Assembly (NCBI RefSeq): GCF_004348725.1
Contig: NZ_SMKR01000014.1
Location: forward strand, 1 to 64,000
Source: Kribbella turkmenica
GTDB lineage: Bacteria; Actinomycetota; Actinomycetes; Propionibacteriales; Kribbellaceae
Reading direction: 5' to 3'
Length of the DNA: 64,000 nucleotides
Numbering within the stretch: the stretch's first letter is position 1; each line of letters begins with the position of its first letter. This document shows, piece after piece, positions 60,509-64,000 of the stretch. The position numbers and the translations under genes are program-made. Under the pieces are notes generated by a model. That model had not been told where the DNA came from, ran no database searches, and saw only the letters and a program-made list of their open reading frames with translations.

Positions 60509-60541
60509 TTGACAACGTTTTCTCCGGCGTCTGGTAAAAGT
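60509..60541 (+). promoter_or_regulatory. Promoter and LacI-type operator of the sugar ABC operon
   Basis: A perfect -35 TTGACA (60509-60514) overlaps GACAACGTTTTC (60511-60522), which has the central CG and five of six symmetric pairs of a LacI-family operator. The -10 is probably TGGTAA (60532-60537) at a 17-base spacing. Repression by a sugar-responsive LacI-type protein is the likely control. Confidence 0.5.
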
Positions 60542-60616
60542 CTTCACATCGTCGCGGACGAGTGTCACTGTTTGACCGGCACTTCGCAGCACCGAACCTC
60601 GCAAGGAGACCCCCTG

Positions 60617-62041
60617 ATGCGATCACTGAGGCCCTACTCCCCGGCCGTCCTGGGCGCCGCGGCTCTCGCCCTGCTCACCGGTTGCCTCGGCTCGTCCGAG
60701 TCCGGCAGCGGCGACCAGGACGCCAACCGCAACGCCGACGCCACCAAGGTCGAGCTCACCATCGGCTCGAACTCGGTCAAGGGCGGCAAGAACAGCGCCG
60801 GCGCGACGTTCGTGCAGGACGTGCTGATCCCGAAGTTCGTCGCCGAGCAGAAGGGCAAGGGCGTCGACGTCACGGTCAGGTTCCAGGGAGACGGCTCCGA
60901 CGACGAGGTCTACAAGCAGAAGCTGTCGCTCGACCTGTCCAACAAGTCCGGCCCGGACCTGTTCAACATCGACGGCATCTGGGTCGGCGAGTTCGCCCAG
61001 GCCGGCTACATCAAGCCGCTCACCGACACCGTCGGCGACGCCGCCAAGGTGGACGACTGGGACGGCTGGAAGCAGATCCCGGAGGCGGTCCAGCAGCTCG
61101 GCAGTTTCGAGGGCAAGCGGTACGGCGTCCCCGGCGGCACCGACGGCCGGGTGCTCTACTTCAACAAGAAGCTCTTCCAGCAGGCCGGACTGCCCGCCGA
61201 CTGGCAGCCGAAGTCGTGGGACGAGATCATCGCGGCCGGCGAGGCGCTGAAGAAGCTCCCCGGGGTCACGCCGATCCAGCTCAACGCCGGTACGGCGATG
61301 GGCGAGGCGACCACGATGCAAGGCGTGCTGCCGCTGCTGGTCGGCACCGGCACCGGCATCAACCCCGACGGCAAGTGGCTGGGCGACACCCCGAAGCTGC
61401 GCCAGGTGCTCGACTTCTACCGGAAGATCTACACCACCGGTCTCGGTGACCCGGTGCTGCAGCGCGAGGCCAAGGGCCGGGACAAGTCCTTCGCCCAGTT
61501 CGCCGCGAACAAGATCGGCATCCTGCTCGAGGGCGACTACTTCTGGCGCAGCGTGGTCGAGCCGAAGGAGGGCGTGGCCAAGATGGCCGACCGCGACACC
61601 GCCGTGGGCTACGCGCTGGTCCCGGCCGCCCTGCCGGGCGCCGGCGTCGACGGCCAGGACTTCGTCTCGATGTCCGGCGGCGGCGCGACCGCGATCAACC
61701 CGAACACCAAGTTCCCGCAGCAGGCCTGGGAGCTGCTCCAGTTCATGAACTCGGCCGAGATGGTGAAGGCGTCCCTGGACGGCGCGGCCAAGATCACCCA
61801 GCGCAACGACGTCAACGCCGAGGTGCTGGCCGGCGACCCGATGCTGAACTTCGTCGCCACCAGGGTGCTGCCGATCACGCAGTACCGGCCCGGCCTGGCG
61901 GAATACCCGAAGATCTCGGCCGCGCTGCAGCAGGCGACCGCGGACGTGGTCGGCGGCAAGACGACCGAGGCCGCGGCGATGGCGTACCAGAAGGCGGTCG
62001 AGGCGGCGGCCGGCGGCAAGGACAAGGTCGCCGGCAACTGA
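60617..62041 (+). CDS. Sugar ABC transporter substrate-binding lipoprotein
   Basis: A 474-residue extracellular binding protein of the family 1 (MalE-like) type. Signal peptide with lipobox LLTGC (Cys near 22), then the two-lobed fold (VTVRFQGDGSDDEVYKQKLS, GPDLFNIDGIWVGEFAQAGYIKPL, YGVPGGTDGRVLYFNKKLF, WDEIIAAGEALKKL, SMSGGGATAINPNTKFPQQAWELLQFM). AAGGAG is 8 bases before the ATG. It heads an importer operon with two permeases and an ATPase; its stop overlaps the first permease start (TGATG). The sugar is unknown. Confidence 0.93.
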   Translation: MRSLRPYSPAVLGAAALALLTGCLGSSESGSGDQDANRNADATKVELTIGSNSVKGGKNSAGATFVQDVLIPKFVAEQKGKGVDVTVRFQGDGSDDEVYKQKLSLDLSNKSGPDLFNIDGIWVGEFAQAGYIKPLTDTVGDAAKVDDWDGWKQIPEAVQQLGSFEGKRYGVPGGTDGRVLYFNKKLFQQAGLPADWQPKSWDEIIAAGEALKKLPGVTPIQLNAGTAMGEATTMQGVLPLLVGTGTGINPDGKWLGDTPKLRQVLDFYRKIYTTGLGDPVLQREAKGRDKSFAQFAANKIGILLEGDYFWRSVVEPKEGVAKMADRDTAVGYALVPAALPGAGVDGQDFVSMSGGGATAINPNTKFPQQAWELLQFMNSAEMVKASLDGAAKITQRNDVNAEVLAGDPMLNFVATRVLPITQYRPGLAEYPKISAALQQATADVVGGKTTEAAAMAYQKAVEAAAGGKDKVAGN

Positions 62042-63012
62042 TGACGTCGGCTTCCGCACCTGTACCGGTCGAACCGGTCCAGGATCGCGGTCCGGCCGGG
62101 CCGGGAGGCTCGGCCGGACCAGGACCGGAGCGGCGCGGTCCGGCCGTCGACGTCGCGGGGCTCGGCGTCGGCCGGGCCCTCGGCTTCGTCGCGCCGGCCC
62201 TGCTGCTGATCGGCGCGTTCCTGGTCTTCCCGGCGATCTGGACGATCTACATCGGCATCACCAACTACCGGCTGACCGGTGTCGAGGCGGTGGCGCCGTC
62301 GATCGTCGGCCTGTCGAACTACACCAAGGCCCTCGACGACGCGCTCTTCCACAACGCGCTCTGGCTGACGCTGCTGTTCGTCCTCGGCTCCGCGATCATC
62401 GGCCAGAACATCCTCGGCTTCACGCTGGCCTGGGTGATGCGGCGTACGCGGCCCGCCGTCCGCCGGACCGTCGAGGCCTTCGTGCTGCTGGCCTGGATCC
62501 TGCCGTCGACGGTGGTCGCCTACCTGTGGGTGGCCTTCTTCGACCGTGACGGCGGCACCCTCAACGGCATCCTCGGTACGCCGGGGACCGCGTGGCTGAT
62601 CGACTACCCGATGGCGTGCCTGGTGATCTTCAACACCTGGCGCGGTACGGCGTTCTCGATGATGCTCTACTCCTCCGCGCTGCAGGCGGTCCCGCCGTCC
62701 CAGCTGGAGTCGGCGCGGATGGTGGGAGCGTCGGGCTGGCAGACGTTGCGGGACGTGGTGTTCCCGCACATCCGCGGCCACGTGCTCACCAACACGCTGC
62801 TGATCTCGCTGTGGACCGCGAACGACTTCTCGCCGTTCCTGCTCACCAAGGGCGGGCCGAACCACGAGTCCGAGACGGTGCCGGTCTACATCTACAACGT
62901 CGCGCTGCAGGGCGGTGAGCTCGGCTACTCCTCGGCGATCTCGTTCCTGCTGCTGATCGCGAACCTGCTGGTCTCGCTGATCTACCTGCGGCTGCTGAGG
63001 AGGCGCTCGTGA
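62041..63012 (+). CDS. Sugar ABC transporter permease (MalF-like)
   Basis: A 323-residue inner-membrane permease with a Pro/Gly-rich cytoplasmic N-terminus (about 45 residues) and six helices. The EAA loop that contacts the ATPase is [24 protein letters not shown] near 230. The start overlaps the binding-protein stop, and the stop overlaps the second permease start, so the three genes are translationally coupled. Confidence 0.93.
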   Translation: MTSASAPVPVEPVQDRGPAGPGGSAGPGPERRGPAVDVAGLGVGRALGFVAPALLLIGAFLVFPAIWTIYIGITNYRLTGVEAVAPSIVGLSNYTKALDDALFHNALWLTLLFVLGSAIIGQNILGFTLAWVMRRTRPAVRRTVEAFVLLAWILPSTVVAYLWVAFFDRDGGTLNGILGTPGTAWLIDYPMACLVIFNTWRGTAFSMMLYSSALQAVPPSQLESARMVGASGWQTLRDVVFPHIRGHVLTNTLLISLWTANDFSPFLLTKGGPNHESETVPVYIYNVALQGGELGYSSAISFLLLIANLLVSLIYLRLLRRRS

Positions 63013-63827
63013 CCACGTTCGTGGTGCGCCGGATCGGCTTCTACGTCCTGATCTGCGCGATCACACTGTTCTTCGCCGTACCGATGCTGTGGATCGCGTC
63101 GGCGCCGTTCGACGCCTCGCCCGGGCTCGGTGTGCACTGGCCGGACTGGACGTTCGAGAACGTTCGCAAGACGCTCGAGCACCCGTACGCGATGCGCTCG
63201 ATGGTGAACTCGCTCGTCATCTGCGTGACCACCGCGGTCGCCGTGACCGCGTTCGCCGCGTTGGCGTCGTACGCGTTGTCGCGGGTGCGGATCCCCGGCC
63301 GGGACGCGTTGCTGTACGGACTGCTGCTGCTGTCGTCGGTCGTCACCGGGACCGCGGCGATGGTGCCGATCTTCGTGATGATGTTCCAGCTCGGCCTGAT
63401 CGACTCCCGGTTCGGGGTCGCGCTCGTGATGACCGGCGGGCTGTTGCCAGCGGCAATCTTCATTCTGAAGGACTTCGTCGACGCGGTGCCGAAGTCGTAC
63501 GAGGAGTCCGCGCGGGTCTTCGGCGCGTCCACCGGCCAGATCCTGCGGGACGTCGTCCTGCCGGTGGCGCGGCCCGGCCTGGCCACCATCATGGTCTGGG
63601 CGTTCGTCAACTCCTGGGGCAACTTCCTGGTGCCCTTCCTGCTCATCCGGTCGATCGAGCTGCAGCCCGGTGCGGTGCTCATGCAGACCCTCACCGACGA
63701 GGGCGGCAGCGTGAACCTGCAGGTGCTGCCGGTGTTCTCGCTGCTGTTCTCGATCCCGGTCGTCGTGCTGTACCTGCTGGTGAACTCGCGGTACGGGTTC
63801 CGCTTCCATGGAGGGATCAAGAGCTGA
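63009..63827 (+). CDS. Sugar ABC transporter permease (MalG-like)
   Basis: A 272-residue permease with six helices and the EAA loop [26 protein letters not shown] near 165-190. It forms the second half of the channel with the MalF-like protein. GTG 63009 overlaps the preceding stop (GTGA), and its own stop overlaps the ATPase start (TGATG). Confidence 0.93.
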   Translation: MTTFVVRRIGFYVLICAITLFFAVPMLWIASAPFDASPGLGVHWPDWTFENVRKTLEHPYAMRSMVNSLVICVTTAVAVTAFAALASYALSRVRIPGRDALLYGLLLLSSVVTGTAAMVPIFVMMFQLGLIDSRFGVALVMTGGLLPAAIFILKDFVDAVPKSYEESARVFGASTGQILRDVVLPVARPGLATIMVWAFVNSWGNFLVPFLLIRSIELQPGAVLMQTLTDEGGSVNLQVLPVFSLLFSIPVVVLYLLVNSRYGFRFHGGIKS

Positions 63828-64000
63828 TGGCGGGCATCGACATCGAGGGCCTCGCGACCGTCTACCCGAACGGCGTCCGCGCCGTCGACGGGCTGGACCT
63901 GCACGTCGAGGACGGCGAGTTCTTCGCCCTGCTCGGCCCGTCCGGGTGCGGCAAGACCACCCTGCTGCGGACGATCGCGGGCCTCGAACAGGCCACCGAG
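63827..64000 (+). CDS. Sugar ABC transporter ATP-binding protein, cut by the window end
   Basis: The first 58 codons of a MalK/UgpC/MsmX-type ATPase: strand [20 protein letters not shown] and Walker [21 protein letters not shown]. It energises the importer encoded just upstream. The rest lies beyond base 64000. Confidence 0.9.
   Translation, partial: MAGIDIEGLATVYPNGVRAVDGLDLHVEDGEFFALLGPSGCGKTTLLRTIAGLEQATE

Overview
The window reads as chromosomal DNA of a high-GC actinobacterium. Gene style (GTG starts, frequent GTACG, overlapping ATGA/GTGA junctions) and content (bldG, LytS/LytTR pair, MFS-dTMP kinase fusion, CYTH/CHAD protein, H+-pyrophosphatase) fit Propionibacteriales, and Kribbella is my best guess; the species cannot be fixed from the sequence alone. 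The first 22 bases are not genomic: they match the end of an Illumina Nextera Read-1 adaptor (20 of 22 bases), so the window begins at a contig end inside a truncated gene. No rRNA, tRNA, CRISPR array, prophage or intact insertion sequence was seen.

Layout. (1) 1-10.8 kb: broken surface-protein gene, metallophosphoesterase, LytS-type sensor kinase, zinc-dependent formaldehyde dehydrogenase behind a long structured leader, a 63-aa Cys-rich protein, a CapA-family protein, a LytTR response regulator and two sodium/monocarboxylate symporters, each with a small membrane partner. Kinase and regulator probably control the symporters, as BtsSR/YpdAB-type systems do for pyruvate carriers. (2) 11-18.5 kb: operon of methyltransferase, 51-aa membrane peptide and CYTH/CHAD protein, divergent from a MocR regulator; then lipoprotein, MFS exporter, sterol-carrier-like protein and anchored protein. 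(3) 18.5-28.9 kb: lipoprotein peptidase, PSP1 protein, two septum-formation-like membrane proteins, holB, the MFS-tmk fusion, an aminotransferase and a second MocR regulator. (4) 29-36 kb: VapBC-type module, beta-galactosidase, Fur regulator and topA. (5) 36-46 kb: PAF-acetylhydrolase-like protein lacking its nucleophile serine, large secreted GH31 enzyme, methyltransferase and two tandem GGDEF proteins. (6) 46-55.8 kb: an intergenic segment with long RNA-like inverted repeats, P450, DUF2785 protein, ABC exporter, DUF4142-sortase fusion, H+-pyrophosphatase and bldG. (7) 56-64 kb: MrfA/Hrq1-type helicase, small membrane protein, secreted ricin-like protein, a 23-codon Cys/His/Trp-rich micropeptide, and a LacI-type-regulated sugar ABC importer cut by the window end.

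From memory, the topA / tmk / holB / hppA / bldG / helicase set is also clustered in Streptomyces, so much of 20-58 kb is conserved core interleaved with lineage-specific genes.

The strongest unexplained signals are the fdhA leader (3060-3223: hairpins, a possible pseudoknot and a hairpin hiding the ribosome binding site), the structured element at 46567-46749, the micropeptide at 60211-60282, the DUF4142-sortase fusion, and a recurring leaderless-start signature (TANNNT followed by 6-8 bases and the start codon).
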